Shown one piece after another: positions 7,869 through 16,792 of a stretch of 49,437 bases of DNA. Numbering within the stretch: position 1 is the first letter of the stretch; the number at the start of each line of letters is the position of its first letter. Both the position numbers and the translations under genes were made by a program. The notes under the pieces are model-generated. The model saw only the letters and a program-made list of their open reading frames with translations, was not told the DNA's origin and did not search any database. This DNA comes from Nitrospinota bacterium (lineage in GTDB: Bacteria > UBA8248), in NCBI GenBank assembly GCA_009839615.1, contig VXPH01000185.1, positions 1-49,437 of the forward strand, given 5' to 3'.

Positions 7869-8837
7869 TCAGTTCTGGCGAAAATGCTCCGCCATGACGT
7901 CGGCGGCGCGCCGGACATCCTCGGGATTGTCATAGAAGTCGAACTGAGTGACGTTCTCGAGCCATCGCAGCGTCGCCTGGCCGGCAAGGCCTTTGACGAA
8001 GGTTTTGACGCCGCTGGGGATCGCGGCGGCCTCGGAATGGACGACAGCCAGCGGCTTGTTCAGACGCCCGGGATTTTCTGCCGGGTGATACGTCAGCCAG
8101 CCTTCCCAGCCCGCCTGGTTCCACTTGTTGTCGTACTGGGGGACCGCACCGCGGTTCGGGTCGTGGTAGTAGCCGCCGATCGGCATGAGCACGCCTTTGG
8201 CTCCCTTCGGGCCGGCCGCCGGAATGATCTCGCCGCCCTTGGCTGCGGCCGCCCGGCTGACAGAGACCAAAGCATTGACGCCCTTTTCGCCGCCGTAGAC
8301 GGCCCTGACGATTTCATCATTTTGCAGCCAGGGAGCGACCAGGCCAACACGGCGGACCAGCGGATTGCCCGAAACCGCATCGACCATGTAACCGGAAGAA
8401 GCGCAAATCCCCAGTCCGTTGATTCGCCTGGCGTCGACCTCGGCCAGCGTAGAGACGAACTCGATGGCTGCGCGGATGTCTGAAATCTTCGCCTTGGGGT
8501 CTTCCTTGAAGCGGGCCCGGCCGGGCAGATCGCCTGACTTGCCCCAGCCGCGGAAGTCGAATGTGAAGGCTGCGAAACCGCGCTCGACCATGGCGCGGGC
8601 ATAGACGCTGGGCATCTGTTCTTCGACGCTGGTCCAGGCGCCCGTGACGACGACAACGGGCAAGCGCGCGTCGGGTGCGTCGGCCGGCAGATAGAGGGTG
8701 CCGGACAGCGCCGCGCCCTCGTTCCTGAAGGTCAAGGTGCGGGTGGTAATGCCGGCCAACGCCGACGAGGCCGTCAGGATTACGGCCACGGCAGTTGCGA
8801 GCAAAACGGTTGTTCTTTGTCTGCTTTTCGGTTTCAT
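7869..8837 (-). CDS. Secreted alpha/beta hydrolase (dienelactone-hydrolase / S9-S15 peptidase-like)
   Basis: A 322-residue exported hydrolase. I place the start at ATG 8837 because GGAGG lies 10 bases before it; a start 10 codons further up has no such site. The N-terminus is a basic stretch plus a hydrophobic core ending in ASSALA, a likely Sec signal peptide. The fold shows VVVTGAW near the oxyanion hole, FDFRGWGKSG, and the nucleophile elbow GICASSGYM with the probable catalytic Ser. It resembles prolyl-peptidase or dienelactone-hydrolase relatives annotated generally as alpha/beta hydrolases. It is the third gene of a leftward set with the Mrr-like protein and a small membrane protein. 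The substrate is unknown. Confidence 0.82.
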   Translation of the reverse strand: MKPKSRQRTTVLLATAVAVILTASSALAGITTRTLTFRNEGAALSGTLYLPADAPDARLPVVVVTGAWTSVEEQMPSVYARAMVERGFAAFTFDFRGWGKSGDLPGRARFKEDPKAKISDIRAAIEFVSTLAEVDARRINGLGICASSGYMVDAVSGNPLVRRVGLVAPWLQNDEIVRAVYGGEKGVNALVSVSRAAAAKGGEIIPAAGPKGAKGVLMPIGGYYHDPNRGAVPQYDNKWNQAGWEGWLTYHPAENPGRLNKPLAVVHSEAAAIPSGVKTFVKGLAGQATLRWLENVTQFDFYDNPEDVRRAADVMAEHFRQN

Positions 8838-8863
8838 GGGGTGGTATCCTCCAAACCGCCGCC

Positions 8864-9376
8864 TCACTCCGTACCAGGCCAGGCCATGTCGTGAGCGTGG
8901 AGTATCTCGCGGAGTTTCGCGACGTTGATGAGTTCCATGGGAGCGCCTTCGGAGTATTTCTGCACCTCTTCGGTGAAGTACCCCGTCGATATGAGGATTC
9001 CCTTCAAGGCCCTTTCGGCGCGCACGGTGTCGGAGAGGCCGATGACCCGTATCGAACTCACGAAATCGCCCTCGGGCACGAGGATGCCGTGGATGATGTA
9101 GTCGCCCCCGAGAATGGGCGCGGGGTTGTGCGCGAGGATGTCGATTTCCTCCTCGTTGACCCAGTGAACCTCCACGATGCGCATGTTCATGCCTTCGAGC
9201 AGCTCGATGAGCATGCGCTCGAACGCCTGCGGCGAGATCTTGCGCAGGGACTCGATTTCCGAATCGTTTCTGGTTTGCTCCGCGTCCGCTTCGAGCGCGA
9301 TGTTCGAGGTCGTTCGCTTCACGAACAATATCGTGATGAACCCCAGGATGAGCGCGACGAAGATGAGCTCTAGCAT
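8864..9376 (-). CDS. Membrane-anchored Mrr-like restriction-endonuclease-fold protein, active site probably lost
   Basis: A 170-residue protein with an N-terminal helix (residues 2-20) and then a domain matching the Mrr_cat/type IV restriction fold. ISPQAFERMLIELLEGMNM (about 48-65) is the first helix, EEIDILAH (77-83) carries the conserved Asp79, and ISTGYFTEEVQKYSEGAPMELINVAKLREIL (129-159) is the characteristic end. The strand that should carry Gln-x-Lys reads IIHGILVP (94-101), with no lysine, so nuclease activity is doubtful. It may instead be a membrane nucleic-acid-binding or scaffold protein. It lies 26 bases upstream of the secreted hydrolase. Confidence 0.7.
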   Translation of the reverse strand: MLELIFVALILGFITILFVKRTTSNIALEADAEQTRNDSEIESLRKISPQAFERMLIELLEGMNMRIVEVHWVNEEEIDILAHNPAPILGGDYIIHGILVPEGDFVSSIRVIGLSDTVRAERALKGILISTGYFTEEVQKYSEGAPMELINVAKLREILHAHDMAWPGTE

Positions 9377-9491
9377 GTCGGCATCCGGAAGGAGGGTGAG
9401 CGGAAATGCGCCGCGCTGCGGCCGTTCATCAAGGATTCAAGAGTCCATGCAAAGGGGCGATTGACGTGGGGGTGAGTGAAGCCCAAGGCGC

Positions 9492-9659
9492 TTATCGGAT
9501 CATCTCGTCGTAGACGTCGTCTTTTTTCCCTTTCTTGATGAGCCTGTCGTGTCTGAGGCCCTGGGAGATGGCCAGCCAGACGAAAAACGCCACCAGGGGA
9601 ATCATGAACGCGATGGGGATGTTGTCGGGCTTCGTCAGAATGAGCAGGAAATTTTCCAT
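9492..9659 (-). CDS. 55-residue single-helix membrane protein
   Basis: The start is ATG 9659, preceded by AAGGATTCGAG; a longer upstream version lacks a good ribosome-binding site and has an unlikely N-terminus. The product has a short lead, one strong hydrophobic segment (about residues 15-34, PIAFMIPLVAFFVWLAIS) and a charged tail with LRHDRLIKKGKKDDVYDEMIR. I do not recognise a named family. It sits between the Rieske/cytochrome b operon and the ferredoxin, divergent from the latter, so an energy-related role is possible but only inferred. The next gene on the same strand, the Mrr-like one, is 115 bases downstream. Confidence 0.68.
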   Translation of the reverse strand: MENFLLILTKPDNIPIAFMIPLVAFFVWLAISQGLRHDRLIKKGKKDDVYDEMIR

Positions 9660-9787
9660 CTCGAATCCTTTTTTCTCGAATTGGCGGTAAAAAAGCAACG
9701 TTGCTATTCTGACGCAATTCCGGGCCGAGGGCAAGAGAATCGAGAGTTTCGCTCCAGATTATGAGGGTATTTCTACGGTGAAACGCC

Positions 9788-9817
9788 TTGACAAAGCGCG
9801 CGAGGAATGGATATATC
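9788..9817 (+). promoter_or_regulatory. Candidate sigma-70-type promoter of the ferredoxin gene
   Basis: TTGACA at 9788-9793 is followed after 18 bases by TATATC at 9812-9817. It lies about 85 bases upstream of the ferredoxin ATG, in the 242-base divergent gap shared with the 55-residue membrane protein. Confidence 0.5.
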
Positions 9818-9901
9818 TTTGGTATCGAGAGTATGTCGCCGGGATGTTGTTTCTACCGGCGGGTCGCCCATTGTGAATCGAGTTAGTAAAGAGGCGCAGA
9901 T

Positions 9902-10381
9902 ATGCCCCATTTCATCTTCGACGCTTGCATCGGGTGTTCGGTCTGCGAGCCCGTCTGCCCCACGAAGGCCATCACGGGCGAGCCGCGCGATATCTACATG
10001 ATCGACCCCACGCTCTGCATCGACTGCGGCGTGTGCGGCAAGTATTGTCCGGCTTTTGCGATTCAGGACGATACGGGCGACATCATCAAGAACATCAAGC
10101 ACAAGGAGATGCCCAAGGCTTTCGTGCTCGAGGAGAACTGCACGGGCTGCATCTGGTGCGTGGACGTCTGCCCGTTCGACTGCATCCGCATGGCGCCCTC
10201 CTCCGTGGAGCGCGACCACAGCGCGGTGGCCGTGGTGGATCAGTCCACGTGCGTCGGCTGCCGCCTGTGCGAGGAGATTTGCAACAAGGGGGCGATCATC
10301 GTGCCCAAGCACGAGGACGAGTCCGAATACATGACGCCGTTCATGCACGAATTCGTCACATCGCCGCTTCGCGCATATTAA
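9902..10381 (+). CDS. Ferredoxin-type protein with four [4Fe-4S] cluster motifs
   Basis: A 159-residue soluble iron-sulfur protein with four complete CxxCxxCxxxC motifs starting at Cys9, Cys39, Cys80 and Cys116. The first three end in CP and the fourth in CN. Cys pairing across motifs 1/2 and 3/4 suggests two tandem bacterial-type ferredoxin domains and four clusters. No signal peptide or other domain is visible, so it should be a cytoplasmic electron carrier or a subunit of a larger oxidoreductase. GAGG lies 8 bases before the ATG. It has its own promoter candidate and terminator, so it is monocistronic. Its partner is unknown; nearby quinol oxidoreductase genes suggest a respiratory link. 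Confidence 0.88.
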   Translation: MPHFIFDACIGCSVCEPVCPTKAITGEPRDIYMIDPTLCIDCGVCGKYCPAFAIQDDTGDIIKNIKHKEMPKAFVLEENCTGCIWCVDVCPFDCIRMAPSSVERDHSAVAVVDQSTCVGCRLCEEICNKGAIIVPKHEDESEYMTPFMHEFVTSPLRAY

Positions 10382-10400
10382 GACGAGAGATATCAGGAGA

Positions 10401-10434
10401 AGACTCCCCCGGCTCGGGGGAGTCTTTTTTTTTG
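10401..10434 (+). terminator. Rho-independent terminator of the ferredoxin gene
   Basis: An 11-bp perfect stem (AGACTCCCCCG / CGGGGGAGTCT) with a short loop is followed by a run of T, 20 bases after the ferredoxin stop. Confidence 0.92.
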
Positions 10435-10565
10435 AGCGAACTCCTTGACGCTATATGGGCGCTCAGGTAGCGTTTCTTTTGCAAGAGGCCCTATATTCAT
10501 CGAGAGGGCCTGATTTTGCTCTTTTTCGTCATCAGGCCGAGCAAGTCGAATGAGGAGGAAAATCG

Positions 10566-12800
10566 TTGCCTCCAGTTTTGACGCCGCGCCCGCCCGCCCG
10601 GATCATGGACATCGTCGATCTGGTCGAGGAATACTCGCCCGACTGCTCGGATCTGCTCACCAAAGCCTATATCTTCACGGCGAAGGTCCATAAGGGACAA
10701 TCCCGCATTTCCGGCGAACCCTACATATCCCATCCATTGGAGGTGGCCCGGCTCCTGGCGGAGTTGCGCCAGGACCCCGAAACCGTATGCGCGGGGCTTC
10801 TCCACGACACCGTGGAGGACACCGCCACGACGCTGGGGGAAATTGACGGGCATTTCGGAAAAGACGTCGCCGAACTCGTGGACGGCGTCACGAAACTCGC
10901 CAAGATCGACGTTTCGAACACGCAGGTCCGCCAGGCGGAAAGCTACCGCAAGATGTTGATCGCCATGGCGAAGGATATTCGCGTCATCATCATCAAACTC
11001 GCGGACAGGCTCCACAATGCGCTGACGCTCCACCATCTCCCCCAGAAAAGCAGAGAGCGCATTGCGCGGGAGACGGCGGAAATATACGCCCCGCTCGCCA
11101 ATCGCATCGGCATCGGCTGGCTCAAGGGCGCGCTCGAGGACGTGGCGTTCAAACACCTGCATCCCAAGGAATTCCTGGAGATCGACGAGTCGCTCCGTGA
11201 CGGCCTCGAAGACCGCGAAGCGTATATGGAGCTCGTCATGGAGCAATTGAAGGAGAACCTCGAGGAATCCGGCATCGACGGCGCCGCGTCGGCGAGATTC
11301 AAGCTGCACTCCAGCATTTATGAGAAAATGCAGACGCAGAACCTCGATTTCCACCAGGTATACGACATCTGCGGCGTGAGAATCATCGTGGGCGACGTGC
11401 AGGATTGTTACGGGGTGCTGGGGGTTCTGCACTCGAAATGGACTCCCATCCCCGGACGCTTCAAGGATTACATCGCTCTCCCCAAGGCGAATCTGTACCA
11501 ATCTCTTCACACCACCGTCGTGGGGCCGGAGGGCCAGCGGGTGGAATTCCAGATTCGCACCCGGGAGATGCACCGGGTGGCGGAGGAGGGCATCGCCGCG
11601 CACTGGAAGTACAAGGAGGGCGATGAGGCCGACGACGGCATGGCCGACAAGTTCGAGTGGATCAGGAGAATCGTGGAAAGCCTGAATGAAGAATCCGACC
11701 CCAGGAATCTGGTCGACTCCGTGAAAGTCAATCTGTTTCAGGACGAGGTGTTCGTCTTTACGCCCCGGGGCGAGGTGAAGAGTCTCCCGCGCGGGGCGAC
11801 GCCGGTGGATTTCGCCTTCTCCATCCACACGGAGGTGGGGAGCCGTTGCGTGGGCGCCAAGGTGAACGGAAAAATCACGCCGCTGAGCACGCTGCTCGAG
11901 AACGGCGACATCATCGAGATCATCACGAACCCGCACCGAAAGCCCAGCGCCGACTGGCTGAAGTTCGTCGTCACCGCCCGGGCGAAGCAGAAAATCAGAA
12001 ACTGGATCAGGCAGGAACAAAAGGATCGCTCCCTCACGCTCGGCCAGGAATTGCTCGAACATGAGTTGGAGCGGTGCGTGGAGAAGAAGGAAGTCGCAAG
12101 GTACATGAAGCCCAAAGAGTTGAGAGAGGTGGCGCGATTCTTCGGGGCTCAAACAGATCGAGACGTATTGATATCGGTTGGTTTCGGGCGCGTGTCCGCG
12201 CGGCAGGTGGCGCACAAGCTGCTGCCCGAACAACTCGTGCGCGAGCGGGAGAAGCGGGAGAAGTCCCGTCTCAGGCGTCTCGTGAACCGCGTGAGCCGGC
12301 ACAAGAACAGGGCGGGGATACTCGTCAAGGGCCAGGACGACGTTTTGATTCGTTACGGGAAATGCTGCCAGCCGATTCCGGGCGACGGGATCGTGGGCTT
12401 CATCACGCGCGGACGCGGCGTGACGGTGCACAACGAGAGTTGTCCCAACATCAAGGCGTTGATGGATGATCAGGAGCGCCTGGTGGAAGTCGCCTGGGGC
12501 GAAGTCGACAAGAATCAGATGCACCTGGTGACGCTCGTCGTCGAGGCGCGCGACAGGCCGGGCGTGCTGGCGAGCCTGAGTGCCGATATCGCGACTTGTG
12601 ATACGAACATCTCGCGTGTCGAAGCCGAGACCGCCGGGAGCAGGGCGAAGATTCGCCTGGACGTGCAGGTGCGTGATCTGGCCCAGCTCAACGAAGTCCT
12701 CAAGAAGGTTCGCGGCGAAAAATACATCTTCTCCGTCAACCGCATCGCACCCGAGGTGGCCCCGCTCAAGGGTAAGGTTCCGCAGATTCCCATGGAATAG
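10566..12800 (+). CDS. rel: Bifunctional (p)ppGpp synthetase/hydrolase, Rel/SpoT
   Basis: A 744-residue stringent-response enzyme that makes and degrades (p)ppGpp. The hydrolase HD domain is intact, with His80-Asp81 and the following ED pair. The synthetase domain has RFKD at 298-301, the signature of bifunctional Rel/SpoT rather than synthetase-only RelA, then YQSLHTTV and EFQIRTREMH. A TGS domain (FVFTPRGEVKSLPRGATPVDFAF) follows, with KCCQPIPGDGIVGF in the zinc-finger-like region and an ACT domain in the last ~80 residues. TTG at 10566 is chosen because GAGGAGG lies 7 bases before it; the ATG at 10605 has no such site. It is probably the only long Rel of the cell. Confidence 0.96.
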   Translation: MPPVLTPRPPARIMDIVDLVEEYSPDCSDLLTKAYIFTAKVHKGQSRISGEPYISHPLEVARLLAELRQDPETVCAGLLHDTVEDTATTLGEIDGHFGKDVAELVDGVTKLAKIDVSNTQVRQAESYRKMLIAMAKDIRVIIIKLADRLHNALTLHHLPQKSRERIARETAEIYAPLANRIGIGWLKGALEDVAFKHLHPKEFLEIDESLRDGLEDREAYMELVMEQLKENLEESGIDGAASARFKLHSSIYEKMQTQNLDFHQVYDICGVRIIVGDVQDCYGVLGVLHSKWTPIPGRFKDYIALPKANLYQSLHTTVVGPEGQRVEFQIRTREMHRVAEEGIAAHWKYKEGDEADDGMADKFEWIRRIVESLNEESDPRNLVDSVKVNLFQDEVFVFTPRGEVKSLPRGATPVDFAFSIHTEVGSRCVGAKVNGKITPLSTLLENGDIIEIITNPHRKPSADWLKFVVTARAKQKIRNWIRQEQKDRSLTLGQELLEHELERCVEKKEVARYMKPKELREVARFFGAQTDRDVLISVGFGRVSARQVAHKLLPEQLVREREKREKSRLRRLVNRVSRHKNRAGILVKGQDDVLIRYGKCCQPIPGDGIVGFITRGRGVTVHNESCPNIKALMDDQERLVEVAWGEVDKNQMHLVTLVVEARDRPGVLASLSADIATCDTNISRVEAETAGSRAKIRLDVQVRDLAQLNEVLKKVRGEKYIFSVNRIAPEVAPLKGKVPQIPME

Positions 12801-12861
12801 GACTCCCTCCCGCCGTTTTGGCGCAATGGCGCGCATCCCGGTTGTCTGAAACCCAAGGCGA

Positions 12862-13596
12862 ATGACGCCGGAAACCTCCCGCCCCTCAAGAATCGATGAC
12901 GGATCAATGACCGACTCGCTCCACCATTCCTGGGAGATCGCGCCCCCCGAAGCGGTTCGGGTCCAAAAGGCGCTCGCAAAACGTCTGGCCCTGCACCCGC
13001 TGTCCAACGTGCCGAGGACGATTGCGGGCGCCGATATCTCATGCGAGTGGCGCGGGCGATTCGGCGTCGGGGGGGTGGTCGTTTACTCCTGGCCGGATTT
13101 TCAACTCATCGACGAATCGTTCCACAGCGGAGAACTACGCTTTCCCTATGTACCGGGACTGCTCTCTTTCAGGGAAGGGTTTTTGCTCGAAAAAGCCTTT
13201 CTGGGCTTGAGGGAAAAACCCGACCTCGTCATCTTCGATGGGCAGGGCACGGCCCATCCCAGGGGACTCGGCATCGCCTCGCACCTGGGCCTCCGCCTGG
13301 GCGTGCCTTCCATCGGGTGCGCCAAGAGCCGCCTGTTCGGCGACGCGGCCGATCCGCCCGGGGAAGAAAAGGGGGATTGGCGATACCTGCGTTCACCCGA
13401 TGGGCGGGAGATAGGCGCGGTTCTCAGGACGAGGAGGGGTGTGAAGCCTGTCTACGTCTCTCCCGGCCACCTCATCGACATCGAAGACTCGGTTCGCTGG
13501 GTGCTTGCGGCCACTTCCCGATACCGCCTGCCCGAGGTGATTCGCGCCGCCCACAGGCGCGTGGGCGAGGAGCGGACGAGGCGAAAGATGAAATGA
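12862..13596 (+). CDS. nfi: Endonuclease V (deoxyinosine 3'-endonuclease)
   Basis: This repair enzyme nicks DNA one base 3' of deoxyinosine. Its 244 residues carry the family blocks GADISCEW (first metal-binding Asp), YVPGLLSFREG (the wedge motif), FDGQGTAHPRGLGIASHLG (second Asp) and GCAKSRLFG. A C-terminal VYVSPGHLIDIEDSV block is also typical. A start at ATG 12907, 15 codons in, is possible and would give a more usual N-terminus; neither start has a strong ribosome-binding site. It follows rel by 61 bases on the same strand and ends at a terminator. Confidence 0.95.
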   Translation: MTPETSRPSRIDDGSMTDSLHHSWEIAPPEAVRVQKALAKRLALHPLSNVPRTIAGADISCEWRGRFGVGGVVVYSWPDFQLIDESFHSGELRFPYVPGLLSFREGFLLEKAFLGLREKPDLVIFDGQGTAHPRGLGIASHLGLRLGVPSIGCAKSRLFGDAADPPGEEKGDWRYLRSPDGREIGAVLRTRRGVKPVYVSPGHLIDIEDSVRWVLAATSRYRLPEVIRAAHRRVGEERTRRKMK

Positions 13597-13627
13597 AAAA
13601 GCGCCCCGGTAAGGGCGCTTCTTTTGT
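13597..13627 (+). terminator. Rho-independent terminator after nfi
   Basis: AAGCGCCC pairs with GGGCGCTT over a short loop and is followed by CTTTTGT. It lies between the convergent nfi and octahaem cytochrome genes, and the A-run on its other side means it could work in both directions. Confidence 0.8.
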
Positions 13628-13642
13628 GTGGAAATTTGAGGT

Positions 13643-16570
13643 CTAGCTCGGCGATGCGCCGCTGTCGGCCGCTTTGTCCTCGGCCTCTTTTTCGGATTTT
13701 TCGGTTTGAGGCGCTTCGTTTTTCGCGCTGGACTCAGTGGCTTTGAGGAAGTTCGTCTCGATCATCAGGTAATCGCGCATCGCGCGGATCTGCCGGTACG
13801 CATCTCCACCGAGGAGTTCCTCGTCGATGGGCTCGCCGTGGCTCTCTATCACCCCCTCCCCGATGGTTTTTCCGAGATCGACGGGCGAGGAGATGGTGAG
13901 CTTGTTCTCGTCGATGCCCGTCACCTTCACGCGTTGTGTTATGTCCCCGACTCGCAGGGTGGCGAACTGCTCTTCAGGCAACTCGGCTTCTTTTGTGGTC
14001 TCGAGTTCGTAGATGAACAGGTCGTCTTCCTTCTCTCCCTGGACGCCCTTCACGATTTCGGCCTCAGAACCCGCACCCTCGAAGAAGTTGGGCATCTTGG
14101 TTCCCGGCTGTATTCTGCCCGGGTATATCAGCCAGTCGACGACCCAGTCGGGACGCAGGCGCTCCTTGGTGAACAGCAGGTTCGGCGCCGTCGGTGGCTC
14201 CTGCCCCGGCGGTGGCGGCCATTCCCCGTGACAGGCGAGGCATTCGGCCATCGTGAAGAGTTGCTTTCCGGCTTTCAGGTTTTCCGCGCTCACGCTCTTG
14301 GCGTCGAAATGGATGTAGGGGTTCAGTTTCGAATCCAGCGCGGCGAAGTAATCCACGAGCGCCGCAGCGTCTTCATCGGGCATCTCGAAGCTGGGCATCC
14401 GCACCTTGAGCCACGGTCTCAGCGTCACGACATTGCGCAGGAAGCCGAAGAACCACTCGGGCTGCACCTTTCTGCCCTCGCCGTTCAGCAGGGGCGGGCC
14501 GTTCGTCTTGTCCTCGTAGCGCCTGAGCAGGTCGCCGCCCCAGTTCTCGATGACGTGGCAGCCGTTGCAGTTGTATTTCTCGATCATCCGTCGGCCGTTT
14601 TCGATTCGCCGGGCGCGGGTGTCGAGCACCTGATGGACGCTGTGCGGCGCGCCGTGCGGCGTCATGGAACGCAGCAGGGTGCGAATTGAGGAAACTTCGG
14701 GGTCCGAGAATTCGAAGTTGGGCATGAGCAGCGTTTCGCGCTCGGTTTGGTAGAGTTGCGGATTCTTCAGCTTGCCGAACGTCCACGCCTCCCAGGTGTG
14801 GGGCATGTCGACCACGTTGCCGAACGAGAGCTCGAACGGCTTTTTGGCCGCGAAGCGCGTGAGGTCCGGCCCGATTTTGGAGAGCTTCTCGGTGCCGGGG
14901 ATGACGTGGCAGCCGAAACAACCGCGCGTCGCCACGAGCTTCTTGCCGCGCTCAAAGGAGGCCTCATCGCCCAGCTTCCGGGGTTTGGGCCGCTTCGAGG
15001 CGGGCGTGAGGCTGACGAGATAAGCGGTGACGGCACTCGCTTCCTCATCCGTGAGGCGAAGGCTCGGCATCTTGGTGTCGTGCCAGTACGCCTTCGGATT
15101 TTTCAGCCACCGGAACAGCCAGTCGGGCTGGATCTTGGCGCCGATGTTCTGGAGCGCCGGTGCGAAGTCGCGGTTCCTGTACACGATGGGCCGGCCGTTC
15201 ACGCCCTCGAGCGGGGGGCCGAGTTCGAGGTCTTTTTCATCCCGGATGTGGCAACCCAGACACCCGACTTCTTCGAAAATGGATTTTCCTTTTTGAATCT
15301 GAGCGGCGTCGTCCAGATTCGGGGATTCGGCCGATTCCACCTTGCGCGGGCCCTGCCGCCAGACGTACGTGGCGATGTCCAGCGCTTCCTGGTCGGTGAA
15401 GCTGAAATACGGCATGCGTGTGCGCGGATTGTAGTCTTTTGGCTTCTTGACCCAGGAGACGAGCCAGGCGGGCGCCACCTTCTCTTGGATTCTCGAGAGG
15501 TCCGGCCCCACCTTGCGCAGGCCTTCCGTGCCCGGGAGGGTATGGCAGCCGTTGCAGCCCAGTTCCCGGGTGAGGGAGATGCCGCGCGAGATTTTGGGCG
15601 CCTCGGGGATGTTGAATATCTCGGTGTGGCAGCTTCTACACTTGGTTTGCGTTTCGCTGCCGTGCAGAAGGGGGTCTTCCCAGAATTGGACGTGGCCGTG
15701 GGCCGTATTGAGGCTGGTGACGGCCGTTCCCTGACCGCCGTGGCAAAGCGTGCAGCCGACCTTGTTGAATTCGTGCGTCGAGAGATACAGGCGCCTGTTG
15801 GGGTGCGTGCGAAACGGTTGGGGCGCATCCTCGAAGCCCGCCCTGTTGATCCCCAAGTGGCAGGTCTGGCACCGCTCCACCTTCATCACCGGCTCGTTGA
15901 AGTTGTTGCGCTCGTATTCGCGCAGGACGAGCTGGCTGATCTCATAGGGGCGGGCGGCGATGCCTTGCAGCCGCCGCTCCTGGAAGGAAATATCGCCCGC
16001 TACTTTCCGCCGCGTCGCCCGGAGCGTTTTGAGCTCTTTTTCCTTGGCCGCAATCTTCGCCTTTATCGCGTCCCTGGCGGCTTCGGCCTTCGCGGCGACG
16101 GGTGTTATCTCATCGAGCAGGGCCTTGGCCTCGTCGACTTCTTTTTGCTCGGCTTCCTTGTCATGTCCCTGCCGGATGGCTTCCTGGAGATAGAAGTAGG
16201 ACTGGTCGAAGAGCGCTTTTCTGAAGCCAAGCTCCTGCACCTGCTCGAAAGCGTCGAGTTCGCTCTTCGTGAGTTCTTCTTTGAGTTTCCTGAGCTCTTC
16301 GTCGCCCGCGAGCTTTTGTTCTTGCGCGGCGATTTTCTTGTCGAGTTCGGTGACCGCGGAGCCGGTGGTTTTCTTGAGTCTGGCGAGTTCCTTCTCTACC
16401 TGGGCCTTTTCATAGGCGTTGAACTGTTTCTGGTATTGCTTCCAGGGTCTGCGCGTGAACGCCTCGTCCCAGACGGTCCAGAACGTCACCGCGACCATCA
16501 AGAGGCCCAGGATGAAAAACGAGATAGGACTGGTTTTCTCTTCCGGAGGTTTGAAGTCTCGACCTTGCAT
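13643..16570 (-). CDS. Membrane-anchored octahaem cytochrome c with coiled-coil stalk
   Basis: A 975-residue cytochrome with the start set at ATG 16570; a GTG 7 codons upstream is an alternative. One membrane helix (about 16-34) is followed by a long charged coiled coil (about 45-208). Eight CxxCH motifs then begin at residues 234, 273, 311, 339, 437, 551, 668 and 777. Haems 4-8 each sit in a repeated class-I-type module with a downstream MP pair (Met386, 501, 616, 725, 826) as the likely sixth ligand; the first three may be bis-His. The C-terminus adds a non-haem region ending in an acidic tail. It is a likely periplasmic electron conduit and a candidate partner of the Rieske/cytochrome b complex, which lacks a c-type subunit. 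Confidence 0.88.
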   Translation of the reverse strand: MQGRDFKPPEEKTSPISFFILGLLMVAVTFWTVWDEAFTRRPWKQYQKQFNAYEKAQVEKELARLKKTTGSAVTELDKKIAAQEQKLAGDEELRKLKEELTKSELDAFEQVQELGFRKALFDQSYFYLQEAIRQGHDKEAEQKEVDEAKALLDEITPVAAKAEAARDAIKAKIAAKEKELKTLRATRRKVAGDISFQERRLQGIAARPYEISQLVLREYERNNFNEPVMKVERCQTCHLGINRAGFEDAPQPFRTHPNRRLYLSTHEFNKVGCTLCHGGQGTAVTSLNTAHGHVQFWEDPLLHGSETQTKCRSCHTEIFNIPEAPKISRGISLTRELGCNGCHTLPGTEGLRKVGPDLSRIQEKVAPAWLVSWVKKPKDYNPRTRMPYFSFTDQEALDIATYVWRQGPRKVESAESPNLDDAAQIQKGKSIFEEVGCLGCHIRDEKDLELGPPLEGVNGRPIVYRNRDFAPALQNIGAKIQPDWLFRWLKNPKAYWHDTKMPSLRLTDEEASAVTAYLVSLTPASKRPKPRKLGDEASFERGKKLVATRGCFGCHVIPGTEKLSKIGPDLTRFAAKKPFELSFGNVVDMPHTWEAWTFGKLKNPQLYQTERETLLMPNFEFSDPEVSSIRTLLRSMTPHGAPHSVHQVLDTRARRIENGRRMIEKYNCNGCHVIENWGGDLLRRYEDKTNGPPLLNGEGRKVQPEWFFGFLRNVVTLRPWLKVRMPSFEMPDEDAAALVDYFAALDSKLNPYIHFDAKSVSAENLKAGKQLFTMAECLACHGEWPPPPGQEPPTAPNLLFTKERLRPDWVVDWLIYPGRIQPGTKMPNFFEGAGSEAEIVKGVQGEKEDDLFIYELETTKEAELPEEQFATLRVGDITQRVKVTGIDENKLTISSPVDLGKTIGEGVIESHGEPIDEELLGGDAYRQIRAMRDYLMIETNFLKATESSAKNEAPQTEKSEKEAEDKAADSGASPS

Positions 16571-16792
16571 CTTGAAAAAACGCTCCCCCACCGGCGTTCT
16601 GAGCGGAAAATCCGGGTTTCTTGGCTAAAATCCGGCTGATTATAGGTATGGGCATGGCGGGCGTCAACTGCGGGGCGGATAGTTTCGGCTTCGGGCGATT
16701 CCGCCTGTATGCGGGGAGAATATGCTGAAAATAGGAGGTGGTTCACGAAGAGAATAGCGGGCGTTCACGCCCCGCGTTCGTCTTTCCTCCAG

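Noticed and set aside
10497..13007. A very long open frame (836 codons) antisense to rel
   Set aside because: It mirrors the rel coding sequence, shows no family motif and reflects high GC content; rel has complete domains on the other strand.
14747..16639. A 630-codon open frame antisense to the octahaem cytochrome
   Set aside because: The opposite strand encodes eight CxxCH motifs and repeated modules; this frame has no recognisable domain.
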